Below, piece by piece: positions 12,705-20,346 of a DNA stretch of 25,074 nucleotides (the stretch's first letter is position 1; each line of letters starts with the position of its first letter). Under the pieces are notes generated by a model. It did not search any database and was not told where the DNA came from. It worked only from the letters and a program-made list of their open reading frames with translations. The DNA is from Thermoleophilia bacterium (GTDB lineage Bacteria; Actinomycetota; Thermoleophilia; Miltoncostaeales; Miltoncostaeaceae), in the NCBI GenBank assembly GCA_029861485.1, contig JAOTZF010000004.1, forward strand, positions 1 through 25,074, written 5' to 3'. A program made the position numbers and the translations under genes.

Positions 12705-14861
12705 ATGAAGAAGATCACTCGACGGCGCCTGAAGCTGGGCACACTCAGCCTCGTCGCGACAGCCGCCATGGCCGCGGCGATGGCTGGAGTGGCGTTCGCC
12801 GACCCACTGGGAAGCCAGGTTCGGGTATCCGTGCAGGGACCAGGCAATGGAACGGGCAACGCGGCCTACGATGCCCTCGACCCGACGGTCGCATACAACA
12901 GTCAGCGCAACCAGTACCTCATGGTCTGGGAGGGCGATACTGCGACCGCGGGCGAGGAGGAGATCTGGGCCCGGATCATCGGAGCCGACGGCGTACCGAC
13001 AGGCGGCATCCTTCGCGTCTCGACGATGGGCGGGCCGGCGGGCACCGGTGCGCAGGACGCCTTCGATTCCCGAGTGGCGTACAACCCGAACGCGGACGAG
13101 TATCTCGTGGTCTGGCGGGGCGACCACGAGCTCGACGGGCTTGCGGTCAACGAGGACGAGATCTGGGGCCGCCGGATCAAGGGCGACGGCACCTTCGCCA
13201 GCGACCAATTCCGGATCTCCGAGATGGGCGCCGACGGAATGGCGGCTTACGAGGGCTTCGCTCCGGACGTGGCCTACAACCCCGACCTCGACCAGTACGT
13301 GGTCGTCTGGTACGGCGATCAACCCACTCCCGGGGACACCGAGTTTGAAATCTGGGGACGCCGCATCAACCCTGATGGGACTCCGGTCGACGGCGACGAG
13401 GTGCGTCTTTCCGATATTGGTCCCGCCGCGGACGTCGCTCGCGATGCTCTGTTCCCGAGAGTCGCCTACGACCCCGACGGCAAGCAGTACCTCGTGGTCT
13501 TCCGGGGCGACGACAGCGTCGACAACGACTATGCGATCCACGGCCAGCGCCTGGGGCAGGGCCTCGGGCAGGTCGGAGCCAATGACTTCCTGATCTCGAC
13601 GACGGCAGCCGGCCGTGACGGCTTTGAGCCGTCCGTGGCCTACAACTCGACGGCCAAGCGGTTCATGACGGCGTGGCACGAGAACAAGCTGGCAGTTGGC
13701 GAGTACGAGATCTACGGGCAGCTGATCGACGGCACAGGTGCCCAGACGGGCACCGATGACTTCCGAGTCTCGAACAGCGGGCCCGACGGCAACGCCTCGT
13801 ACGATGGCTTCGGGGCCGTGGTGGTCTCCAATGACCGGGCCAACGAGTTCCTGGTCGCCTGGTACGGCGACGACGATCAGCCAGGACTGGTTGTCAACGA
13901 AGACGAGGTCTTCGCTCAGAGGTACACCGGTGCCGGAGTACCGGTCGGCACACCTGAGGCGCGCGTGTCGATGATGGGCCCCGACGGCGACGCGAACTAC
14001 GACGGCCGGGTCCTCGTCAGCGGCGCCTACAACTCCACCGCCGGGGAATACCTCCTGGGCTGGGAGGGTGATGACAACACCGGCGGCCTGCTGGACAACG
14101 AGATCGAGGTCTACGCCCGCCGACACGGCGCGGGTACGGCGACCGAGCCCTTCCCCGCCAACTGCAAGCCGGTGCCGCCGCGCGGCACCCCCAACGAGGT
14201 CCAGGTCCCGAACGAAATCACGGCGGCCTACCTCAAGACCAACCAGCGCACGGGGGCGGCTACCGTCCGGCGGGCCAACGCCCTCGATGCCTGGATGAAC
14301 GCCGGCATCGTCGACAAGGACCTCTGCGGCGGCTCGGTCGCCCCCGAGGACCTCGACTCCAACCTCACGGCCACAAGCGGACCCCTCGGTCCCACACCTC
14401 CCCAGGCCGATCCGCGCAAGGTCGACATCGCCCCGGCGGGCAACACCAGGGCCACCTTCAGCGCCAACGCCATCCAGATGTGCATCAACCAGCGCATCTA
14501 CCAGGCGGGCATCTCCCGGGCGAACGCGTTGAAAGCCCGCCTCGATGCTCAGCTGACTGGTGGGGACCTGACCGACGGCACTCTTACCCAGGGTCGCCTC
14601 CGCCAGGATCTCACCATCATGGGCACGGCCAACCCCAGCCCGCCCGCGGCCTCGAGGACCGATGTCACCGCGCCCCAGCGCCAAGGCTGCGGCGCGGTGA
14701 AGTTCACCACCGGCCAGGCGGCCATCAACCGCCGCATCGCCATTCAGTCGGTGGTGCGCATCAACGAGGTGCTCGACGAGGTCAACGGTGGCCTCGGCAG
14801 TGCCAACTTCAAGGATGGCACGATCACGAAGGCCGACTTCGCGCCCGGCGTGACCCCGTAG
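12705..14861 (+). CDS. Secreted seven-bladed beta-propeller protein with triple C-terminal module (paralogue 1, 718 aa)
   Basis: Family unknown to me. A Sec signal peptide (1-32, cut likely AFA/DP) precedes seven repeats starting near residues 60, 122, 187, 251, 309, 371 and 437. Each has the pattern VAYN-x5-YLVVW-x-GD ... EIWGRRI-x2-DG ... RVS-x2-G-x2-G-x3-YDAF. Blade 7 stops after its EVYARR strand, and the missing RVS...YDAL segment is found instead at residues 38-58. This is the ring-closing arrangement of beta-propellers. After a proline-rich linker come three copies (about 501-550, 585-640, 666-718) of NQRI-x3-A-x3-R-x-NAL-x3-L-x-GG-x2-DGTIT-x2-DL. Cysteines are only C487, C541, C593 and C662. 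The ribosome site is AGGAG 8 nt before ATG. A hairpin terminator follows. A binding or adhesive role outside the cell is likely but unproven. Confidence 0.85.
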   Translation: MKKITRRRLKLGTLSLVATAAMAAAMAGVAFADPLGSQVRVSVQGPGNGTGNAAYDALDPTVAYNSQRNQYLMVWEGDTATAGEEEIWARIIGADGVPTGGILRVSTMGGPAGTGAQDAFDSRVAYNPNADEYLVVWRGDHELDGLAVNEDEIWGRRIKGDGTFASDQFRISEMGADGMAAYEGFAPDVAYNPDLDQYVVVWYGDQPTPGDTEFEIWGRRINPDGTPVDGDEVRLSDIGPAADVARDALFPRVAYDPDGKQYLVVFRGDDSVDNDYAIHGQRLGQGLGQVGANDFLISTTAAGRDGFEPSVAYNSTAKRFMTAWHENKLAVGEYEIYGQLIDGTGAQTGTDDFRVSNSGPDGNASYDGFGAVVVSNDRANEFLVAWYGDDDQPGLVVNEDEVFAQRYTGAGVPVGTPEARVSMMGPDGDANYDGRVLVSGAYNSTAGEYLLGWEGDDNTGGLLDNEIEVYARRHGAGTATEPFPANCKPVPPRGTPNEVQVPNEITAAYLKTNQRTGAATVRRANALDAWMNAGIVDKDLCGGSVAPEDLDSNLTATSGPLGPTPPQADPRKVDIAPAGNTRATFSANAIQMCINQRIYQAGISRANALKARLDAQLTGGDLTDGTLTQGRLRQDLTIMGTANPSPPAASRTDVTAPQRQGCGAVKFTTGQAAINRRIAIQSVVRINEVLDEVNGGLGSANFKDGTITKADFAPGVTP

Positions 14862-14866
14862 GGCTG

Positions 14867-14907
14867 CTCGAGGGTAGGGCGGTCGGTGCGGTCGCCCTAC
14901 CCTCGAG
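14867..14907. terminator. Strong hairpin terminator after propeller gene 1
   Basis: A perfect 15-bp inverted repeat (14867-14881 with 14893-14907, CTCGAGGGTAGGGCG in the left arm) with an 11-nt loop starts 6 nt after the stop codon. There is no T-run, as is frequent in GC-rich actinobacterial terminators. It should separate transcription of the two paralogous genes. Confidence 0.75.
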
Positions 14908-15023
14908 CCCTCGAGTACTAGCTAGTGGTTTGATGACTCGGTGACGGAATTGCGCTAGCACAGGAGTCTCACCTGTTCGCCGCCGATCGGCGAGCGTCAG
15001 ACCCGGCTCGAGGAGACCCACTC
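14908..15023 (+). other. Leader region of the second propeller gene with two palindromes
   Basis: Two perfect palindromes lie here: ACTAGCTAGT (14917-14926) and CGCCGATCGGCG (14981-14992). TTGATG at 14930-14935 could be a -35, but no good -10 is seen 16-19 nt on. CTCGAGGAGA close to the ATG (15008-15017) supplies GAGGAG as ribosome site. The sequence is not similar to the leader of the first paralogue, so the duplicated genes may be regulated differently. Confidence 0.4.
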
Positions 15024-17177
15024 ATGGCGATATTGACCCCCAAGCGGCTGCGCGTTGGAGCCGTAGCACTCGGCCTCGTCTTCGCGGCACTGCTTGGGGT
15101 GAGCGCCGCGGTTGCGGACCCCATCGGAACTCAAGCGCGTGTCTCCTTCCAGGGGCCGGGGAGCGGAACCGGCAGCGCGGCCCACGATGCCGTCGACCCG
15201 GCGATCGCCTACAACAGTCGACGTAACACCTATCTGATCGTGTGGAGCGGGGACACCGCGACCGCTGGCGAGGACGAGATCTGGGCGCGCCTTGTCGCCG
15301 CCGACGGAACGCTGATCGGCCGCGTCCAGCGCGTTTCCAACATGGGGCCGGCCGGCAACCTTGCTTTTGACGCCCGTCAGCCGAAGGTGGCCTACAACGC
15401 CTCCATCGATGAGTACCTGGTCGTCTGGCACGGCGACCACGACGTCGGCACCATGTCCGGAGAGGAAGAGATCTGGGGTCGGCGCATCAACGGCGATGGA
15501 ACCTTCGCCAGCGACCAGTTTCAGATCTCCGAGATGGGCGCGAACGGCAGCGCCTCCTACGAGGGCCTTCAGCCGGACGTGGTCTACAACGCCCATCTGA
15601 ATCAGTACGTCGTGGTGTGGCGCGGCGATCAGCCGGCGCCGGGTGACGGCGAGGACGAGATTTGGGCCCGGCGCCTGAACCCCGACGGCACCTCGATCGA
15701 TGCCGACGAGGTGCGCGTGTCGGACATCGGGCCCCCCGGGGCCGCCTTCGACGCACTTCAGCCCGAGATCGCCTATGACTCCGACGCAAGGCAGTACCTC
15801 GTCGTCTTCCACGGCGACGATGGCAACAACGAGGAGTTCGAGATCCACGGCCAGCTCCTCGGGCAAGGACTCAAACAGGTCGGCGCCAACGACTTCCTGC
15901 TCTCGGACACACCGGACGCGGCCGGTGACGCGCGCAGCCCGGAGGTGGCCTACAACGCGGTGGCAAAGCGCTTCCTCGTCGTGTGGCGCGCGAACAAGAT
16001 CGCCGCAGCGAAGACCGAGATCTACGCCCAACTGCTCGACGGCAGCGGCGCAGCGGTCGGCGCCGACGACCTGCGCGTCTCGACCACCGGACCGGGCGGC
16101 GATCCCGACTACGACGCCTTCCAGGCCATGGTCGTGTCGCACGAGCGCGCCGCCGAGTTCCTGGTCAGCTGGTACGGCGATGTGGAAGATCCCGGCCTGG
16201 CCGAGAACGAGAACGAGATCTACGCCCGGCCGCTGACCGGCAACGGGGTGCCGGTGGGGGCATCCGAGACGAGGGTCTCGACGATGGGAGCCGAGGGTGA
16301 CGCCGCCTACAACGCCTTCGGGCTGATCGGCGGGGCCTACAACGCCCGTGACAACGAGTACCTCCTCGGCTGGGAGGCTGACGACGATGCCGGCGGACTG
16401 CTGGACAACGAGTACGAGATCTACAGCCGGCGCTTCGGCGCGGCGGCCGCCACGGCGGGCGAGCCGGCCAACTGCAAGCCCGTGCCGCCCGGTCCCGCTC
16501 CGAAGGAAAAAGACCAGATCACGAAGATCACCGCCCGTCAGCTGAGGATCAACCAGGCCATCGGAGCCGCGGCGATCCGGCGGTCTACGGCCATCGACAC
16601 GTGGCTGAACGACGGCATCCTCACCAAGGACCTCTGCGGTGCGGCGCTCGGCCCTGAGGACTTCGACCCCAACGTCACCACGGCGACCGGCCCCCTCGGG
16701 CCGACCCCGCCCCAGGCCGATCCGCGGCCGCTGAGCATCCCCAGGGCGCAGAAGAAGCCCGGCGTGACCTTCGCCGTCACCCGAATCCAGGTCTGCATCA
16801 ACCAGCGCATCTACCAGAAGGCGATCGCCCAGGCGAACGCGCTCGAGAAGCGCATCAGGGGCGGCCTGACGGGCGGCGACATCACCGACGCCAACGTCAC
16901 CCAGGGGCTCTTGCAGCAGAACCTCTCGGTCACCGCCTCGACGACCAATCCCAACCCGCCGGCAAGGTCGGAGACCAAGATCATCAAGCCCAGCCGCAAG
17001 GGCTGTCAGAACGTCAAGGTCACCGCCGCCCAGGCGGCGATCAACTCGAAGATCGCCGTCACGGCGGTGAAGCGGGTCAACTCCCTGAGGGCGATTCTCG
17101 CCAGGGGGCTCACTGGAGGGAACTTCGCGGACCAGACGATCACCAAGGTCGACCTGGCGCCCGGCGTATCGCCGTAG
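15024..17177 (+). CDS. Secreted seven-bladed beta-propeller protein with triple C-terminal module (paralogue 2, 717 aa)
   Basis: This is a tandem paralogue of the preceding gene, collinear over the whole length and clearly more than half identical by eye. It has a signal peptide 1-31 (AVA/DP). The closing segment QARVSFQGPGSGTG is at 37-50, and seven blades begin near residues 60, 120, 184, 247, 306, 368 and 434. Some positions repeat nearly word for word (GDGTFASDQF, GQGL-x-QVGANDFL). The linker keeps PANCKPVPP and GPLGPTPPQADPR. Three C-terminal modules follow at about 500-550, 580-632 and 664-717, ending TITKVDLAPGVSP. All four cysteines are kept (C484, C538, C591, C661), suggesting two disulfides. 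Acidic loops (GDD, NENE, DDD) could bind calcium. Most likely a surface or secreted binding protein; substrate unknown. A hairpin terminator follows its stop. Confidence 0.85.
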   Translation: MAILTPKRLRVGAVALGLVFAALLGVSAAVADPIGTQARVSFQGPGSGTGSAAHDAVDPAIAYNSRRNTYLIVWSGDTATAGEDEIWARLVAADGTLIGRVQRVSNMGPAGNLAFDARQPKVAYNASIDEYLVVWHGDHDVGTMSGEEEIWGRRINGDGTFASDQFQISEMGANGSASYEGLQPDVVYNAHLNQYVVVWRGDQPAPGDGEDEIWARRLNPDGTSIDADEVRVSDIGPPGAAFDALQPEIAYDSDARQYLVVFHGDDGNNEEFEIHGQLLGQGLKQVGANDFLLSDTPDAAGDARSPEVAYNAVAKRFLVVWRANKIAAAKTEIYAQLLDGSGAAVGADDLRVSTTGPGGDPDYDAFQAMVVSHERAAEFLVSWYGDVEDPGLAENENEIYARPLTGNGVPVGASETRVSTMGAEGDAAYNAFGLIGGAYNARDNEYLLGWEADDDAGGLLDNEYEIYSRRFGAAAATAGEPANCKPVPPGPAPKEKDQITKITARQLRINQAIGAAAIRRSTAIDTWLNDGILTKDLCGAALGPEDFDPNVTTATGPLGPTPPQADPRPLSIPRAQKKPGVTFAVTRIQVCINQRIYQKAIAQANALEKRIRGGLTGGDITDANVTQGLLQQNLSVTASTTNPNPPARSETKIIKPSRKGCQNVKVTAAQAAINSKIAVTAVKRVNSLRAILARGLTGGNFADQTITKVDLAPGVSP

Positions 17178-17189
17178 GACGCGCAACGC

Positions 17190-17215
17190 CCCCGGCCGGC
17201 TTCGGCCGGCCGGGG
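17190..17215 (+). terminator. Hairpin terminator with TTCG tetraloop after propeller gene 2
   Basis: CCCCGGCCGGC (17190-17200) pairs perfectly with 17205-17215 around the tetraloop TTCG closed by a C-G pair, a very stable RNA hairpin. It is followed by TAGGTTTCCT, a weak T tract. It lies 12 nt after the stop and just before the flavoprotein start at 17229. Confidence 0.8.
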
Positions 17216-17228
17216 TAGGTTTCCTCGC

Positions 17229-18689
17229 GTGGGCGTGGCGTGGGACGTAATGGTGATCGGCGCCGGAGCCTCGGGGCTCTCGGCCGCTCGCGCCGCCGCC
17301 GCCGAGGGCGCCTCCCGGGTCGCGCTGGTCGAACGCGACGGCAGGCTCGGCGGTGAGTGCCTCTACACGGGGTGCGTGCCGAGCAAGGCCCTGATCGAGG
17401 CGGCGCGCCGATTTCGTGACGCCCGCCAGGGTGAGCGCTTCGGGCTACACGCCTCCGATGTGCGGCTCGACTTCGGCCAGGTGATGGCCTACGTGGGCGG
17501 CGTCATCGCCGACATCGGGCGCGACGACGCTGCCGAGACCCTGAGCGAGGCCGGTATCGAAGTGCTGACGGGCGTCGCGCGATTCACGGGCATTCGCGAG
17601 CTTCAGGTCGACGGCGCGTCGCACACCTTCGAGAAGGCGGTCGTCGCGACGGGGAGCGACGCATTGATCCCTGGGGGCCTCGGCCTTGAGTCCGTGCCGC
17701 ACCTGACCAACGACACGGTCTTCGATCTCGAGGCGCTACCCGCCCGCCTAGCCGTGCTCGGCGGCGGCCCGCTCGGACTCGAGCTCGGCCAGGCCTTCGC
17801 GCACTTCGGCAGCGAGGTGACCATCATGGAATTGCTGGATCAGTTGCTGCAGCGCGAGGATCCGCGCGCCGGCCAGGTCGTGCACGAGGCTCTTCTGGCA
17901 GACGGCGTGGACGTGCGCCTCTCGACGAAGGCAACGGGAGTCACGCAAGAAAGGGGCGGCGTGCGCATCCGCGTTGAGGGCCCGGACGGGCAGGGCGACG
18001 TGGATGCCGACGCTCTGCTGGTCGCGGTCGGTCGACGGCCGCGCAGCGACGGCTTTGGGCTCCGGCAGATCGGCGTCGCAATCGAGGAGGGGCGCGTCGT
18101 CGTGGACGAGCGCATGCGCACGAGCGTCGACGGCATCTACGCCTGCGGCGATGTCACCGGCGGGTTCCAGTTCACCCACGTCGGTGCGTACGAAGGCGTG
18201 ATCGCCGGTCGCAACGCCGCCGGCAAGAAGCAGAAGGCCGACTACCGGGTCGTGCCGTGGGTCACGTTCACCGACCCCGAGGTCGGGCGCGTCGGCCTCA
18301 CCGAGGAAGAAGCCCGGCGCGAGCACAGCAAGGTCGAGGTCACCGAGATCCCGATGAGTCGGATCGATCGCGCGCGGGTGTCCGGGCGCACCCGGGGGTT
18401 CGTGAAGCTGATCACCGCCGGCCGTCCGATCCTGGGGCGCCTGGGCGGCGGCATGGTGGTCGGCGCGCAGGTCGTCGGGCCATGCGCCGGCGAGATCCTG
18501 CACGAGGCGGTGCTGGCCATGCAGACCAAGTGCTTCTCGGGCCGCCTCGCCCAGGCGATCCACGCCTACCCGACCGGCAGCATGGGCCTCCAGATGGCCG
18601 CCCTGCAGCTCTTCCCGATCGGTCGGGCGCTGGTTCCGCCCGATGAGCTCCCGCCGGTCCCAGGCGCCTCACCTCGCGACGCGCACTGA
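17229..18689 (+). CDS. Class I pyridine nucleotide-disulfide oxidoreductase, mercuric-reductase/lipoamide-dehydrogenase-like
   Basis: A 486-aa flavoprotein with an FAD-binding VIGAGASGLSAA (9-20) and the redox-active disulfide in GGECLYTGCVPSKAL (C44, C49). It also has the NAD(P)-binding LAVLGGGPLGLELGQAFAHFG, the second FAD motif GIYACGDVTG, and a dimerisation domain. In lipoamide dehydrogenase the dimer interface supplies the His-Glu pair of HPTxxE. Here the stretch is HAYPTGSMGLQ (445-455), with Tyr447 and Met452 in those places, so lipoamide activity is doubtful. It also lacks the extra C-terminal cysteine pair of true mercuric reductases. Substrate unknown. Start is GTG 17229 (GTG 17235 is also possible). 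Convergent with the next gene, with a 21-nt overlap. Confidence 0.88.
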   Translation: MGVAWDVMVIGAGASGLSAARAAAAEGASRVALVERDGRLGGECLYTGCVPSKALIEAARRFRDARQGERFGLHASDVRLDFGQVMAYVGGVIADIGRDDAAETLSEAGIEVLTGVARFTGIRELQVDGASHTFEKAVVATGSDALIPGGLGLESVPHLTNDTVFDLEALPARLAVLGGGPLGLELGQAFAHFGSEVTIMELLDQLLQREDPRAGQVVHEALLADGVDVRLSTKATGVTQERGGVRIRVEGPDGQGDVDADALLVAVGRRPRSDGFGLRQIGVAIEEGRVVVDERMRTSVDGIYACGDVTGGFQFTHVGAYEGVIAGRNAAGKKQKADYRVVPWVTFTDPEVGRVGLTEEEARREHSKVEVTEIPMSRIDRARVSGRTRGFVKLITAGRPILGRLGGGMVVGAQVVGPCAGEILHEAVLAMQTKCFSGRLAQAIHAYPTGSMGLQMAALQLFPIGRALVPPDELPPVPGASPRDAH

Positions 18690-19478
18690 CCGCGCCGCAG
18701 AGGTGACCAGGGCAACGACGCCCAGCATCGCGCCGGCGGCGATCAGTGCCCCACCGGCCAGACGAGTCTGATCGACGGTCACCAGGGCGAGCCCCAGGAG
18801 CACGAGGCCTCCCGGTATCCGGCCGCGAACGAAGGCCTCCCGCAGGGGCTGGCGCGCGGTCGCGAAGTAGATCGCGGCCAGGCCGATGATCGGCCCTGCG
18901 TAGCGCGCGGCCACGATCCACGCGAGCCACCACGGCATCCAGCCGGCCGCCGCGGCCCCGATGGCCGCGGTGATGGTGAGCGCGGTATCGACGCCGTGAT
19001 CCATGTGGGCGCCGAGCCGCGTTTGCCCGCCGGCGCGGGCGAGGTGCCCGTCCAGCACGTCTGTCACCGCCGCCGCCGCGAGGAGCGTCGCGAACGCCCA
19101 TGGCACTCCGACGAGCAGAGCTACGGCCGGCACGGCCCACGCGCGCGAGAGCGTCAGCGCGTTCGGGGTGCCCAGGTTCTCCCGGCGCGAGCCGTCCTCG
19201 CCTTCGACCATTCCCAGGTGGCTGAGGAGCATCCCGCTCACGAGCGCCCACCAGCCCAAACCCCACACCGCATGGGGATTCAGGATCGACATGCCGGCCC
19301 ACAGCAACCCGCCGGCCACGGACCAGATCATCGCCTCGCGAAGCAGATCGGGCCGCTCGCGCGCGTCCTCGATCGAGCGTCGGAAGGACTCTGCGAGAAA
19401 GCCGCTCCAGGCCTTCGGCGTGAAGTGCCGCGTGCGGAGGGCGCGTAGCAGCTCCCGGGTCCACTCGGGACCTGGCAG
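18669..19478 (-). CDS. CDP-alcohol phosphatidyltransferase family membrane protein (probable CTG start; ATG 19331 as alternative)
   Basis: These enzymes move a phosphatidyl or related group from a CDP-alcohol to an acceptor in the membrane. The signature DVLDGHLAR-x7-G-x3-D-x3-D is complete (D140, D143, G144, R148, D160, D164 counting from CTG 19476-19478), and several hydrophobic helices surround it. The acceptor cannot be told. The first in-frame ATG is 19331 (220 aa). The 49 codons before it are GC3-rich and read as a sensible soluble segment (ELLRALRTRHFTPKAW, FLAESFRRSIEDARERP), so coding very likely begins upstream. The only candidate 3' of the previous gene's stop is the CTG, 4 nt after that stop. 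It is last in the moaD-moaE operon. Confidence 0.82.
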   Translation of the reverse strand: MPGPEWTRELLRALRTRHFTPKAWSGFLAESFRRSIEDARERPDLLREAMIWSVAGGLLWAGMSILNPHAVWGLGWWALVSGMLLSHLGMVEGEDGSRRENLGTPNALTLSRAWAVPAVALLVGVPWAFATLLAAAAVTDVLDGHLARAGGQTRLGAHMDHGVDTALTITAAIGAAAAGWMPWWLAWIVAARYAGPIIGLAAIYFATARQPLREAFVRGRIPGGLVLLGLALVTVDQTRLAGGALIAAGAMLGVVALVTSAARSVRVAR

Positions 19479-19482
19479 CCGG

Positions 19483-19893
19483 CTACTGGTAGACGGCCTC
19501 GTCGCCGTCGGAGCGCACCCCGTGGACGGGGTGGCCCGCGGCCTCCCATTGATAGTACGAGCACGCCGGTCCCATCGACGGCTCGTACTCCATCACCTTC
19601 GGGTTCCGCTTCACGTCACGGGCCGCGGCGCTGTGGCGCAGCAGGCTGGGATCGTCGATCTCCGGCCAGACGATGACCAGGTGCGCGGCGGTGAGGTGGT
19701 TGGCGACAAAGCCGCACCCCTCGGCTGGGCAGGGCCAGGGGTCGGTGCCGACGCAGTACCAACCGGTGTAGTCCTCCCCCGACTCATCGGTCCAGAGCTC
19801 TTCCTCCAGATCCAGCTCCTCGATCACGCCGGGCTCCATCGTGATCATGCGCTCCGGCTCGCGCTCCTCATCCGGCTGGGGCGTCTCGGGCAT
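19483..19893 (-). CDS. Small acidic protein with a C2H2-type zinc-binding motif, unknown function (136 aa)
   Basis: I do not recognise the family. The N-terminus is acidic (PETPQPDEEREPERM, EELDLEEELW). The centre has C55-PAEG-C60-x5-H66-LTAA-H71, a C-x4-C-x5-H-x4-H pattern typical of a small zinc site. Two more cysteines occur, C47 and C111. Aromatic residues are frequent (WYCVGTDPWPC, CSYYQWEAAG), which suggests a compact fold rather than disorder. ATG at 19891-19893 starts 9 nt after moaE; its stop lies 4 nt before the next reading frame. It sits between molybdopterin synthase and a phosphatidyltransferase. No DNA-binding role should be assumed. Confidence 0.8.
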   Translation of the reverse strand: MPETPQPDEEREPERMITMEPGVIEELDLEEELWTDESGEDYTGWYCVGTDPWPCPAEGCGFVANHLTAAHLVIVWPEIDDPSLLRHSAAARDVKRNPKVMEYEPSMGPACSYYQWEAAGHPVHGVRSDGDEAVYQ

Positions 19894-19902
19894 GCGCGAA
19901 TG

Positions 19903-20346
19903 CTAGCTGGTGCGGACCGGCCGGCCGGCCGGCCGCCGAGTCGTCCCGTCGATCCACTCGCAGCCGCCGTCGGCGTAGTGGATGCGCTTCCAGATCGGCA
20001 CGCGACGCTTGATCTCGTCGATGAGGTACCTGCAGGCCTGGAAGGCCTCCGGCCGGTGGGGCGCCGAGGCCGCGACGACCACGCTCGGCTCACCGATACC
20101 CACGCTGCCGAGGCGGTGCTGCGCGAAGACCGCGGCTCCATGCCGGCTGCGGGCCTCACCGCAGATCCGGTCGATCTCCTGCCGGGCAAGATCGGCGTGC
20201 GCCTCGTACTCGATGATGGTCACCTCGCGCCTGTCCGCCTCACGCCGGGTCGTGCCCACGAACATCGCCGCGCCACCGTGCTCCGGCGCGCCCACCGCAG
20301 CGAGCGCCGCGCCCGGATCCAACGGGTCGGACGTCAGCGCTCTCAT
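19903..20346 (-). CDS. moaE: Molybdopterin synthase large subunit MoaE
   Basis: MoaE, with thiocarboxylated MoaD, inserts the dithiolene sulfurs into precursor Z (cPMP) to make molybdopterin. The 147-aa protein has MFVGTTRREA (28-37), the family's FxGxxR segment, then IIEYEAHADLARQEI, AQHRLGSVGIGEPSVVV and the catalytic region IDEIKRRVPIWKRI. In that region K113 and K120 keep the spacing of the two essential lysines of E. coli MoaE. It ends with CEWIDG and a basic tail. ATG at 20344-20346 overlaps the moaD stop as ATGA, so the two subunits are made together. The other cofactor genes (moaA, moaC) are not in the window. Confidence 0.94.
   Translation of the reverse strand: MRALTSDPLDPGAALAAVGAPEHGGAAMFVGTTRREADRREVTIIEYEAHADLARQEIDRICGEARSRHGAAVFAQHRLGSVGIGEPSVVVAASAPHRPEAFQACRYLIDEIKRRVPIWKRIHYADGGCEWIDGTTRRPAGRPVRTS

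Noticed and set aside
14867..14926. Inverted repeats after propeller gene 1 as a mobile-element end or attachment site
   Set aside because: No transposase, integrase or target duplication is present; position and stem fit a terminator.
12705..17177. Propeller pair as a recent gene conversion or assembly duplication
   Set aside because: Many substitutions and small indels separate the copies, and leaders and terminators differ, so this is an old duplication.
12660..17186. Very long minus-strand open frames (about 670 and 730 codons) opposite both propeller genes
   Set aside because: They mirror the sense repeats, lack homology-like motifs or a signal peptide, and follow from GC-rich third positions of the sense genes. 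The sense frames have signal peptides, ribosome sites and terminators.
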